Below, in pieces: positions 55,108-63,474 of a DNA stretch of 64,000 nucleotides. Both the position numbers and the translations under genes were made by a program. A model generated the notes under the pieces. It had not been told where the DNA came from, ran no database searches, and saw only the letters and a program-made list of their open reading frames with translations. Source of the stretch: Paenibacillus piri (GTDB lineage Bacteria; Bacillota; Bacilli; Paenibacillales; NBRC-103111). Within the stretch, counting starts at the first letter, position 1. Each line of letters starts with the position of its first letter. The stretch spans positions 1-64,000 of the forward strand of contig NZ_SMRT01000001.1 of NCBI RefSeq assembly GCF_004354045.1, written 5' to 3'.

Positions 55108-55662
55108 GTGCACAAAGTGCTCATTATGGGATACAAAGCGTCGGAGCTCGGTATTTTTTCTTTGAAGCATAAAGGGATCGACATTATCAAAAAAGCTGTC
55201 ACCAAGCAAGTCATCGCCCTGATCGACGACGGTTTGGAATGGGTTATCGTCAGCGGACAATGGGGGGTCGAGCTGTGGGCGGCGGAAGCGGTGCTGGAGC
55301 TGAAAGAGACGTACGGTCAGCTGCGTCTGGCGGTCATCACCCCTTTTCTGGACCAGGAGGAAAATTGGAGCGACGAGAAAAAAAGCCGGTACCAGGCCGT
55401 GCTGAAGCAGGCGGATTATGTAAACAGCATATCGAAAAGCAAATATGACGGGCCATGGCAGTTTAAGGAGAAGAACAAGTTTTTGCTGCGCAATTCGGAC
55501 GGGATGATTTTGCTGTATGACGAGGAACAGGACGGCTCGCCGAAATATATCAAGGAGCAGGCGCTGCGTCTGTCCCAGCTGCGCAGCTACCCTATTGTCA
55601 GCGTCACGGCAGCAGACCTGCAAAGCATCGCCGATGACGAAGCGCAATCGGATTATTTCTAG
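55108..55662 (+). CDS. ypsA: YpsA/DUF1273 family protein (SLOG superfamily)
   Basis: 184 residues from GTG 55108 with GGAGGCGG upstream, close to B. subtilis YpsA (180). It begins HKVLIMGYKASELGIF and has the nucleotide-binding glycine/Trp region WVIVSGQWGVELWAAE near 47, then LAVITPFLDQEENW and YVNSISKSKYDGPWQ. YpsA influences cell division and glucose metabolism in Bacilli and has a SLOG fold expected to bind a nucleotide ligand. The molecular role is unsettled. Confidence 0.9.
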   Translation: MHKVLIMGYKASELGIFSLKHKGIDIIKKAVTKQVIALIDDGLEWVIVSGQWGVELWAAEAVLELKETYGQLRLAVITPFLDQEENWSDEKKSRYQAVLKQADYVNSISKSKYDGPWQFKEKNKFLLRNSDGMILLYDEEQDGSPKYIKEQALRLSQLRSYPIVSVTAADLQSIADDEAQSDYF

Positions 55663-55668
55663 CGCTCG

Positions 55669-55778
55669 CATGTAAAAAGCCGCTTCCATCTCCACTTATA
55701 TAGTGGTATTGGAGGCGGCTTTGCCTATTTTTTGGAGCTGTCTCACCGGTTGCTACCCTTTTTGGAAAGCCCTATTTT
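55669..55778. repeat. Two-copy hairpin element, copy 2
   Basis: Matches 41747-41856 in order and mostly in sequence: CATGTAAAA, GCCGCTTCCATC, TCCACTTATATAGTGG, GGAGGCGGC, TTTGCCTATTTTTTGG. It starts just after the ypsA stop and probably acts as its terminator. Confidence 0.8.
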
Positions 55779-55875
55779 AGACTTTTTAACATAATGTAAA
55801 GTCCGTTCCCCTGCCGTTTACAAGCTTGACTATTTACAAGCTTAACCGTTTACCGGCTTAACTACCGCCTCCCGC

Positions 55876-56796
55876 CTACCGGTCGAAGCGGCTGAGCTGC
55901 TCCTTCGTAAACAGCGCTTCGCCGGCTTGGGCGTTGGCGGCCGCCTGCTGCGGATTTTTCGCCCCCGGAATGGCTACGGCGGCCGACGAATGGGAAATGA
56001 CATAGCGCAGCGCAGCCGTTGCCATATCTTCGCCGTCATGAAGCGCTTGCTTGACTTCGTTCATTTTGCGGATGCGTCCCGCGTACTTCTCGCGCTCCGC
56101 ATCGTCCGTGCTCCATTTGGAGCGCACCGTATCGGTAAATACCGTGTCCTCCGTATATTTCCCCGACAATAGGCCCATGCCCAGCGGTCCGCGTACGAGC
56201 ACCGCGATGCCGTGCTCCTCGCAGTAAGGGAGAAATTGCTGCTCCGGCGCACGGTTCAGCAAGGAGTAGTCTACTTCGACGACGCGGCAGTTGCCGTTCG
56301 CGTTAAACTTTTTCAGTACTTCAAGACGGTCGGTCGAAATGCCGTATTCCCTAATTTCGCCGTCCCGCTTCAATATTTCGAAGCCTTCGAGAAAAACCGA
56401 AGGATCTTCGATATCTCCGATATGGCACAGGACAACGTCCAAATAATCCGTTCTCAGCCGGTGCAAAGAAGCATGCGCGCACAAGCGGATCATGTCGGGG
56501 GTCGTAATGGGCACGCCTTGGCCGGTTCTTTTGCCGAAGTTGCCGATTTTGGAAACGATATAATTGCGGTGCCGCTCGCCTGCCAGCGCCTTCCCGAGCC
56601 GCTGCTCGGACAAGCCGTTCGGAATGCCGTACGATTCGGCGGTATCGAACAGATTGACGCCATGGTCCAACGAGGTGCGGATCGTCGCGTAGGAGGCCGC
56701 GTCATCGACTTCCCCCCACTGGTTGCCAATATTCCAAGTACCCAAGCCAATAGCGGAAACTTGCCATCCCGTATTTCCGAAACTGCGGTAAATCAT
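55876..56796 (-). CDS. Aldo/keto reductase
   Basis: 306 residues from ATG with AAGGAGTGG upstream. Start MIYRSFGNTGWQVSAIGLGTW is typical. Catalytic tetrad readable: D and Y in NLFDTAESYG, K in YIVSKIG and H in VVLCHIGD. NADPH-type C-terminal end GAKNPQQAAANA. Reduces aldehydes or ketones of unknown identity. Divergent from the LacI gene. Confidence 0.9.
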   Translation of the reverse strand: MIYRSFGNTGWQVSAIGLGTWNIGNQWGEVDDAASYATIRTSLDHGVNLFDTAESYGIPNGLSEQRLGKALAGERHRNYIVSKIGNFGKRTGQGVPITTPDMIRLCAHASLHRLRTDYLDVVLCHIGDIEDPSVFLEGFEILKRDGEIREYGISTDRLEVLKKFNANGNCRVVEVDYSLLNRAPEQQFLPYCEEHGIAVLVRGPLGMGLLSGKYTEDTVFTDTVRSKWSTDDAEREKYAGRIRKMNEVKQALHDGEDMATAALRYVISHSSAAVAIPGAKNPQQAAANAQAGEALFTKEQLSRFDR

Positions 56797-56952
56797 GATT
56801 CACCACTCCTTAACGAAAAATAAGTTCGCAATCGCTTACAAGACAGGCTTTCTTCATTATACATGAAAAAGTTTCCTGCCGGGTAATTTCTCAACGTCAA
56901 TCGGTTTGCGTGTTTGATAGCTAAAAGCTCGGCAGGTAAATAAATTTCATCG

Positions 56953-57002
56953 TTGACTTGCGGCCGATTGAATGACTACAATCAAGTTAATCGTTTAATT
57001 AA
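56953..57002 (+). promoter_or_regulatory. lacI-type gene promoter with operator
   Basis: TTGACT (56953-56958), 18 base spacer, TACAAT (56977-56982), then GTTAATCGTTTAATTAA at 56986-57002. Its reverse complement recurs before rpiB. Confidence 0.7.
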
Positions 57003-57020
57003 AGGAGGTGAACATGCTAA

Positions 57021-58028
57021 TTGAAGAGGGCGACGCTTAAAGAGGTGGCTATGCTGGCCGGCGTCTCGACGGCTACCGTCTCCAATGTTTTGAACCGGAC
57101 GAAATATGTAAGCGAAGAAGTGACGAACAAAATCAATGCGGCCGTGGCGGAGCTGAATTATCAGCCCAACAGTGTGGCCAAGAGCTTGCGCGTACAGCAA
57201 TCCCGGATCATCGGCTTGCTTATTTCGGATATCGCCAACCCGTTTTTAACGGAAGCTGTGCGCGGCATCGAAGCGGAGCTTGCCCGGAGCGGCTATAATA
57301 TTTTGCTCTGCAACACGGATTCCTCGACGGATAAGGAGCGCAGCCATCTGGAGACGCTTATCGGCAAACGGGTGGACGGATTGATCGTCTCATCGGCCGG
57401 GAACTCGGGCGAATATTTCCGCTCGCTCGGTACGGCCGGGGTACCGATCGTATTTCTGAACCGCTGCCCGGAATTTTTGAATTCCGATGTAATTATGACG
57501 AACAATATACAGGGAGCGTATGCGGCCACGGAGCATTTGATCCGGCATGGCAGCCGCGCCATCGCGATCATCACGGGACCTCTGTCGATTAGCACGGGCA
57601 ATGATCGCCTGACCGGCTACCGAAGGGCGCTTGAAGATTACGGGATAACCGAGTCGGCGCAGCTGGTGAAGGAAGGGCTTTTCGACATCAGGAGCGGCTA
57701 TGAAAGCATGAAGGAACTGATGGAACAGGAAACGAAGCCGGATGCGGTGTTTGTTTCCAACAACTCGATGACATTGGGCGCATATAAATATATAAAGGAA
57801 GCGGAGCTGCGTATTCCCGGGCAGCTCGCGATTGTCGGTTTCGACGATCCGGATTGGGCGGAAATTGTAGATCCGCCGATGACAACCGTCAGACAGCCCG
57901 CTTATCAGCTGGGCGTACTGGCGGCGGGCTTAATGCTGGAGAGAATCGGCAACCGGCAGGCAAGGCGGGAAATCACGTATTTGGAGCCTGAGCTCATCAT
58001 AAGACAATCCTGCGGCTGTCAGGCTTAA
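57021..58028 (+). CDS. LacI-family transcriptional regulator
   Basis: 335 residues from TTG with GGAGGTGA upstream. DNA-binding helix-turn-helix and hinge: TLKEVAMLAGVSTATVSNVLN and LNYQPNSVAKSLR. Sugar-binding core from about 60 (IIGLLISDIANPF, VFLNRCPEF, DAVFVSNNSMTLGAYKYIKE, AIVGFDDPDW). It probably controls itself and rpiB through a shared operator; a pentose or related sugar is a reasonable effector guess. Confidence 0.92.
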   Translation: MKRATLKEVAMLAGVSTATVSNVLNRTKYVSEEVTNKINAAVAELNYQPNSVAKSLRVQQSRIIGLLISDIANPFLTEAVRGIEAELARSGYNILLCNTDSSTDKERSHLETLIGKRVDGLIVSSAGNSGEYFRSLGTAGVPIVFLNRCPEFLNSDVIMTNNIQGAYAATEHLIRHGSRAIAIITGPLSISTGNDRLTGYRRALEDYGITESAQLVKEGLFDIRSGYESMKELMEQETKPDAVFVSNNSMTLGAYKYIKEAELRIPGQLAIVGFDDPDWAEIVDPPMTTVRQPAYQLGVLAAGLMLERIGNRQARREITYLEPELIIRQSCGCQA

Positions 58029-58054
58029 ATTTTTCGCAACAGTTTTATGATTGC

Positions 58055-58070
58055 TAATTAAACGATTAAC
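58055..58070 (+). promoter_or_regulatory. Second copy of the LacI operator, before rpiB
   Basis: TAATTAAACGATTAAC, with pseudo-palindromic TTAAAC/GATTAA halves around the central CG typical of LacI sites. Exact reverse complement of the site at 56987-57002. Confidence 0.7.
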
Positions 58071-58140
58071 CGAAAAGCGAATTAAACCAAGTTAAACTTT
58101 AAGATAGTTTCAAATCTATTTAAATGGGAGGAATTCGACG

Positions 58141-58614
58141 ATGAAAATTGCAATCGGAGGCGATCATGCCGGTTTTCCGTTGAAAGGAACGGTTATTGCG
58201 GCGATGGAGAAAATGGGCCATCAGGTTAAGGATTTCGGGTCGTACGACAGCAATCCGGTCGATTTTCCGGATATTACGCGCAGCGTTTGCGCGGCTGTGC
58301 TGTCCGGCGAGGCGGAGCGGGCCGTTATGGTATGCGGCACCGGGGTAGGAGCGTGCATTGCCGCCAACAAAATTCCGGGTATCCGGGCTTCCGTATGCCA
58401 CGATATTTATACCGCCCACCAGTGCGTAGAGCATGACGACGTCAATGTCATGTGCGTCGGCGCGCAAATTATCGGGCCCGTCCTTGTGACGGAGCTGCTC
58501 GAACGGTTTTTGAATGCGGAGTTCAGCACGGCGGAGGAGTTCCGCCGCAGAGTGGAAAAGCTGCATGCCATGGAACGGCAGAACGCGGTTTCGCAGCCGA
58601 AAGCTTCGCAGTAG
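58141..58614 (+). CDS. rpiB: Ribose-5-phosphate isomerase B / LacA family sugar-phosphate isomerase
   Basis: 157 residues from ATG with GGGAGGAATT upstream. Family marks: IAIGGDHAGFPLK, VCGTGVGACIAANKIPGIRA with the active-site Cys, and CHDIYTAHQCVEHDDVNVM. Interconverts ribose-5-phosphate and ribulose-5-phosphate, or an allose-type analogue. Gene and LacI regulator share the operator. Confidence 0.9.
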   Translation: MKIAIGGDHAGFPLKGTVIAAMEKMGHQVKDFGSYDSNPVDFPDITRSVCAAVLSGEAERAVMVCGTGVGACIAANKIPGIRASVCHDIYTAHQCVEHDDVNVMCVGAQIIGPVLVTELLERFLNAEFSTAEEFRRRVEKLHAMERQNAVSQPKASQ

Positions 58615-58656
58615 CAATCCTGTCAATTATTGTAATTATAACGTAAAAGCTTCGTC

Positions 58657-58693
58657 AAAACCCGGCGTCCCGATTCGAGGACGGCCGGGTTTT
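58657..58693 (+). terminator. Terminator after rpiB
   Basis: AAAACCCGGC pairs perfectly with GCCGGGTTTT across a 17 base loop. Confidence 0.85.
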
Positions 58694-58698
58694 GTCCG

Positions 58699-58767
58699 TT
58701 AACCTTTGCCGTGCCAACCTTGACAATCGCACCCGTCTTTCATGGAAGGCGAAACCGTTTATACTGG
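58699..58767 (+). repeat. Dispersed intergenic element, copy C
   Basis: TTAACCTTTGCCGTGCCAACCTTGACAA, shared nearly exactly with copy B, then CCCGTCTT and AAGGCGAAACCGTTTATACTGGG. Lies between rpiB and the deacetylase gene; the remaining bases to 58949 hold no gene. Confidence 0.65.
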
Positions 58768-58949
58768 GCTTCCCGACTTTGCCCAAGCGCCCCTTGAGAA
58801 AGGCGCAGCTCTTGTAACCTTCGTTTGCGCCGGAATAAAACGGTCCGGTCGCGGGAAATTTAACTACAGTTTGCATGTGATGGAAGCAACGCATCGGGAA
58901 TGCTCGCCGCATTCGCACTTCTACAGATGAAAGGAGATAACAACCAGTT

Positions 58950-59732
58950 ATGGCGCGCAACTTGAAGGTGATTGTTATGCTGATGCTCAGCCTGCTGCTC
59001 GTTTCCGGCTCGGCCTATGCCGAAAGTACCCAGCCGTATCATTTCGGCTTTAAGAAAAGCAGGGGCGGCAAGCTGCCCTCGATCGCGGAAGAAGGCTTCA
59101 TGGCGATTATGCAAAAGCACGAAGCGGTTTTTCTCGGGGATACGACGCAAAAAGAACTGTATTTAACCTTCGACAACGGCTACGAAAACGGATATACGGC
59201 GCAAATTCTCGACGTGCTGAAGGAGAAGGGGGTGCCCGCCATCTTCTTCGTTACCGGCCCTTATGTTAAAGACCAGCCGGAGCTGACAAAACGGATGGTG
59301 AGCGAAGGTCATTTGATCGGCAACCATTCATGGAGTCATCCCGATATGAGTCAAATTTCGACGGGCCGGATGAAGGAGGAGCTCGAAAAGGTGAAGCAAG
59401 CGGTAGCTAATCTTACGGGACAGCAGACGATGCCGTATTTGCGGCCGCCCCGCGGAATTTTCAGCGATCAGGTACTGGCGTTCAGCCGGGAGCAGGGGTA
59501 TACGAGCGTCTTTTGGTCCATCGCTTACCGCGATTGGGAAACGAATAAGCAGAAGGGGCGGGAATTCGCCTATAAGAGCGTAATGGACCAGCTTCATCCG
59601 GGAGCGGTTATCCTGCTCCATTCCGTATCGAGCGATAATGCGCAGGCGCTCGCGCAAATTATTGACGACGCCCGCGGACAGGGCTATGAATTTAAAAGCT
59701 TGGACCGAATGACGACGAAGCATTACCGTTGA
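58950..59732 (+). CDS. pdaA: PdaA-type delta-lactam-biosynthetic polysaccharide deacetylase
   Basis: 260 residues with GAAAGGAGAT upstream of the ATG. Signal peptide at 1-24 (SGSAYA). NodB-type deacetylase with the PdaA signature TFDNGYENG (residues 73-81) instead of TFDDG, HSWSHPD (126-132), RPPRGIFSD and the C-terminal ILLHSVS. PdaA removes acetyl groups from muramic acid on the way to muramic delta-lactam in spore cortex. Supports a spore-forming host. Confidence 0.92.
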   Translation: MARNLKVIVMLMLSLLLVSGSAYAESTQPYHFGFKKSRGGKLPSIAEEGFMAIMQKHEAVFLGDTTQKELYLTFDNGYENGYTAQILDVLKEKGVPAIFFVTGPYVKDQPELTKRMVSEGHLIGNHSWSHPDMSQISTGRMKEELEKVKQAVANLTGQQTMPYLRPPRGIFSDQVLAFSREQGYTSVFWSIAYRDWETNKQKGREFAYKSVMDQLHPGAVILLHSVSSDNAQALAQIIDDARGQGYEFKSLDRMTTKHYR

Positions 59733-59838
59733 TACCGGATTGGCGAGCGGCACTGTCGGTTTCGATGCGGCCATCATAAAATTTCCGGTCCGGGATAAAA
59801 TGAATATATTGGCATTTTTACCGACGGGGGGATATTTC

Positions 59839-61515
59839 TTGAGCAAGTCTGTGGATCAGAAACTGTCCATTTTCGCCCTTGGAGGCGTGAATGAGATTGG
59901 CAAAAATATGTATGTGCTGCAATATGCGGATGATATCGTAGTCATCGACTGCGGTTCCAAATTTCCCGACGAATCGCTGCTTGGCATCGATTTGATTATT
60001 CCCGATATTACATATTTGCTGGAAAACCGGGATAAAGTAAGGGGCATTATTATTACGCACGGCCACGAGGATCATATCGGAGGACTTCCTTATATTTTAA
60101 GGCAGCTCCCGATGACGGTGTACGCGACCCGGCTGACGTTCGGTCTGATCGACGTCAAGCTGAAGGAGGCCGGTTTGCTTAGAGAAACCGAGCAGGTACT
60201 GATCCATTCCGAATCGAAGGTCACGCTTGGCTCAATCAGCGCCACCTTTTTCAAAACAAACCACAGCATCCCGGACTGCCTGGGCGTCGTCTTTCATACG
60301 CCGGAGGGCACGGTCGTGCATACGGGCGATTTCAAATTCGATTTGACGCCCGTCAACGAACAGTATCCGGATCTGCACAAAATGGCGGAAATCGGAAAAA
60401 ACGGCGTCTTGGCGCTGCTGTCCGAAAGCACGAATGCGGAGCGTCCCGGCTTTACGCCATCGGAGCGGGTAGTCGGCATGCATATTGAGGAAGCGTTCCG
60501 CCAGGCGAAGCAGAAGGTGTTTATCTCGACTTTCGCTTCCAATGTGCACCGGATTCAGCAGGTGGTCGATGCGGCCTTCGTGACCGACCGGAAGCTGGTC
60601 CTGCTCGGCCGGAGTATGGTGAATGTGGTCACCATCGCCTCCGAGCTCGGTTATTTGAACGTTCCGGAAGGCATGATCATCGAGCCGGCGGAGGTCAACC
60701 GATTTGAGTCCAGCCGGGTCGCTTTGCTCTGCACGGGCAGCCAGGGCGAGCCGATGGCGGCTTTGTCCCGGCTGGCCCGGGCCAATTTCCGTCACGTCTC
60801 GGTCCATCCCGGCGACACGGTCATTATTTCGGCGACGCCGATTCCGGGCAATGAGCGAAATGTCGCCCGCACCGTGGACGACTTATACCGTCTCGGCGCC
60901 AACGTCATCTACGGCTCGGGCTCCGTCACCGGCATGCACGTTTCCGGGCACGCGAGCCAGGAGGAACTGAAATTAATGCTGAGCCTTATGCGGCCGACCT
61001 ATTTTATCCCGATTCACGGGGAATACCGGATGCTGCAGCAGCACCGGTATTTGGCCGAGTCGGTGGGCGTCGAGCCGGGGCATACGTTCATCATCAATAT
61101 CGGCGACGTCGTCGAAATTCGCGACGGAGCCGCTCGGCTGGCCGGAAAGGTAACGGCCGGCAATACGCATGTAGACGGTTTGGGCATCGGCGACGTAGGA
61201 AACATCGTGCTGCGGGACCGCAAGCATTTGTCGCAGGACGGCATTCTGATCGTGGTGACGATATTGAGCAAGACGGAAGCCAAGATCGTCTCCGGCCCCG
61301 ACCTGATTTCCCGCGGTTTCGTCTACATCCGCGAGTCGGAAAGTATGCTGGACGAGGCGAACCGGATGGTGACCGATGTCGTCACCAGGCTGCAGGCGGA
61401 AAACGTAAACCAATGGAGCACGATCAAATCCCATATCAAAGAGACGCTGGGGCGGTTCCTGTATGAACAAACGGGGAGAAGGCCGATGATTTTGCCGGTT
61501 ATTATGGAAATCTAG
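59839..61515 (+). CDS. rnj: Ribonuclease J
   Basis: 558 residues from TTG 59839 with GGGGGGATA upstream. Beta-CASP metallo-beta-lactamase RNase: catalytic THGHEDHIGG (H74, H76, D78, H79), HTGDFKFD, TGSQGEPMAALSR, GHASQEELKLML, IPIHGEYRM and C-terminal GRRPMILPVIMEI. The full HxHxDH motif favours an active RNase J1-like enzyme over the RNase J2 type. It does 5' exonuclease and endonuclease RNA turnover. The plus-strand pdaA gene ends 106 bases earlier. Confidence 0.93.
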   Translation: MSKSVDQKLSIFALGGVNEIGKNMYVLQYADDIVVIDCGSKFPDESLLGIDLIIPDITYLLENRDKVRGIIITHGHEDHIGGLPYILRQLPMTVYATRLTFGLIDVKLKEAGLLRETEQVLIHSESKVTLGSISATFFKTNHSIPDCLGVVFHTPEGTVVHTGDFKFDLTPVNEQYPDLHKMAEIGKNGVLALLSESTNAERPGFTPSERVVGMHIEEAFRQAKQKVFISTFASNVHRIQQVVDAAFVTDRKLVLLGRSMVNVVTIASELGYLNVPEGMIIEPAEVNRFESSRVALLCTGSQGEPMAALSRLARANFRHVSVHPGDTVIISATPIPGNERNVARTVDDLYRLGANVIYGSGSVTGMHVSGHASQEELKLMLSLMRPTYFIPIHGEYRMLQQHRYLAESVGVEPGHTFIINIGDVVEIRDGAARLAGKVTAGNTHVDGLGIGDVGNIVLRDRKHLSQDGILIVVTILSKTEAKIVSGPDLISRGFVYIRESESMLDEANRMVTDVVTRLQAENVNQWSTIKSHIKETLGRFLYEQTGRRPMILPVIMEI

Positions 61516-61625
61516 TCATGTTCCGGCCCTCCATCCGGCTGCGGGCTGCAGCATGTGCCTCCGGCGGCTGTTGAAATCGTGTAAATCGGTATATGGCGGG
61601 AAAACGAAAGATCCGCATGAAGGAA

Positions 61626-61659
61626 GCCGGTGCAAGCATGCATCGGCGTTCTTTTTTTT
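61626..61659 (+). terminator. Terminator after rnj
   Basis: GCCGGTGC and GCATCGGC (one G-T pair) around AAGCAT, then GTTC and eight T. Confidence 0.85.
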
Positions 61660-61753
61660 AAAGGCAAAAATTCCAATTGCCCTGATCTGTGGCTATAATA
61701 GAAATCATCATATCGAAATGATAACACCCTGTTGTAAAGGAGAGTACCTATTT

Positions 61754-63151
61754 ATGGATCCGTCAAAGTCCAAACCTGCAAAGCCAACGCTCACCGAAGG
61801 CCCGATAGGCAAGACGCTTTTCTTATTTTCGCTGCCGATTTTGCTCGGCAACATTCTTCAAACCTTGAACGGCTCTATCAATTCCGTCTGGATCGGCAAA
61901 TTTTTAGGCGAACAGGCGCTTGCGGCTACCTCGAACGCCAACATCATCATGTTCCTTCTCATCAGCGCCATATTCGGAATCGCCATGGCGGCGGTTATTT
62001 TGATCGGTCAAAATTTAGGCGCCAAGCGGGTGGAAGAAGCCAAAAAGGTGGTCGGGACCAGCACCGTATTTTTCATGGTTTTATCGATCGTGGTCGGCCT
62101 GATCGGCGTTATTTTTTCGCGGGATATTTTATTATGGATGAACACGCCGCATGACGCGCTTGAGCTGGCTGTCGCCTATACGCAGATTATTTTCGCCGGA
62201 GTGCCGTTTATGTTCGGCTACAATCTGGTTATGGCGGTTCTGCGCGGCTCTGGCGACGCGAAAACGCCATTTTATTTCCTGCTGCTGTCTGCTGCGCTGG
62301 ACGTTATCCTTAACCCGCTGCTTATCGAAGGTATAGGGCCGTTTCCGAAAATGGGCATATCCGGCTCGGCGCTCGCCACCTTCATTTCGCAGCTGATCAG
62401 CTTCGTGCTGCTGATATGGTATCTGTACCATAAAAAATATTTTTTGCGCATTACCCGAAACGATCTGCACATGCTGACGTTGAACTGGACGATCATCCGC
62501 GCACTTATTCAAAAGGGTCTTCCGATGGGCTTGAATATGGTTGTCGTTTCCGTCAGCAATTTGATACTCATCCAGCTGGTAAACAGCTACGGGTCCGAGG
62601 CGGCCGCCGCTTTCGGTGTGGCGATGCAAATTTCCAGCTATGTGCAGATGCCGGCAATGGCGATCGGAGGAGCGGTGACCTCGATGGCCGCGCAAAATAT
62701 CGGCGCAGGCAACTGGAACCGCGTTCACCGGATTACATGGACCGGGGTCATGTTTAATGTAGGACTTACGGGGCTGATCGTAGCCGTGATCCATCTGTTC
62801 AACCGACAAGCGGTCAGCCTGTTTCTTCCGACCGGAGGCACAGCTGTCGATATGGGCGTACATATTAACAATATCACCTTGTGGTCGTTTATCTTATTCG
62901 GTATATTCAACGTGGTTGCCGGTGTCGTAAGGTCATCGGGCGCGGTCATGGTTCCGCTCATCGTTTCGGGTATCGCTCTGCTGTTCGTCCGTAATCCGCT
63001 GGCCTCGTTTTTCGGCCACAGCTACGGCTTCGACGCAATCTGGTGGAGCTTTCCGATCAGTTTCTTTATCGCCGCGGCGCTGAACATTTTATATTACCGG
63101 TTCGGCCGCTGGAAAAAGACGAGATTGATCGGCGCCCCCGCAGGCTCCTGA
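61754..63151 (+). CDS. MATE-family multidrug/metabolite exporter
   Basis: 465 residues from ATG 61754 with AAAGGAGAG upstream. Twelve spans in two MatE halves: start GKTLFLFSLPILLGNILQTL, then FGIAMAAVILIGQNLGAKR and, in the second half, VTSMAAQNIGAGNWNRV. Na+ or H+ driven export of organic cations or other small molecules. Single gene. Confidence 0.92.
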   Translation: MDPSKSKPAKPTLTEGPIGKTLFLFSLPILLGNILQTLNGSINSVWIGKFLGEQALAATSNANIIMFLLISAIFGIAMAAVILIGQNLGAKRVEEAKKVVGTSTVFFMVLSIVVGLIGVIFSRDILLWMNTPHDALELAVAYTQIIFAGVPFMFGYNLVMAVLRGSGDAKTPFYFLLLSAALDVILNPLLIEGIGPFPKMGISGSALATFISQLISFVLLIWYLYHKKYFLRITRNDLHMLTLNWTIIRALIQKGLPMGLNMVVVSVSNLILIQLVNSYGSEAAAAFGVAMQISSYVQMPAMAIGGAVTSMAAQNIGAGNWNRVHRITWTGVMFNVGLTGLIVAVIHLFNRQAVSLFLPTGGTAVDMGVHINNITLWSFILFGIFNVVAGVVRSSGAVMVPLIVSGIALLFVRNPLASFFGHSYGFDAIWWSFPISFFIAAALNILYYRFGRWKKTRLIGAPAGS

Positions 63152-63284
63152 GCGGAGTTATATAAATTCAGCGGCCAATGTCAAGTACAATGGAGATACC
63201 AGAAACGAATTCGCAGCATTCGACATGGACGAATCGGCTGCATGGAACTACTCAGGTGGATGAAAAGGAAGTTCAATGAGAAAT

Positions 63285-63313
63285 CGGTCGGGCGTACGCC
63301 CTTCCGGTTTTTT
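63285..63313 (+). terminator. Terminator after the MATE gene
   Basis: GGGCGTACGCCC core stem with flanking CGG/CCG, then six T. The rest of 63152-63474 holds no gene, apart from a CCCGCCG/CGGCGGG stem at 63449-63474 beside the ligase stop. Confidence 0.7.
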
Positions 63314-63474
63314 CAATTGCGGAACGGAATCATCCCTAATATTCTGAAGTAATATGGCCGCGAGGTGATATCGAATTGTACCCGCTTAAAAATATTCCGA
63401 AGTCAAACGAGGATTTGGCTGATCAAGCATAAGCTCGCTTTCATGGAGCCCGCCGCCAAATGGACGACGGCGGG

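Noticed and set aside
54885..55214. N-terminal extension of the second DUF401-like protein
   Set aside because: The added ~110 residues are Ser/Pro/Ile-rich without a membrane pattern and run antisense to the start of ypsA; the GTG at 54884 has a proper ribosome site.
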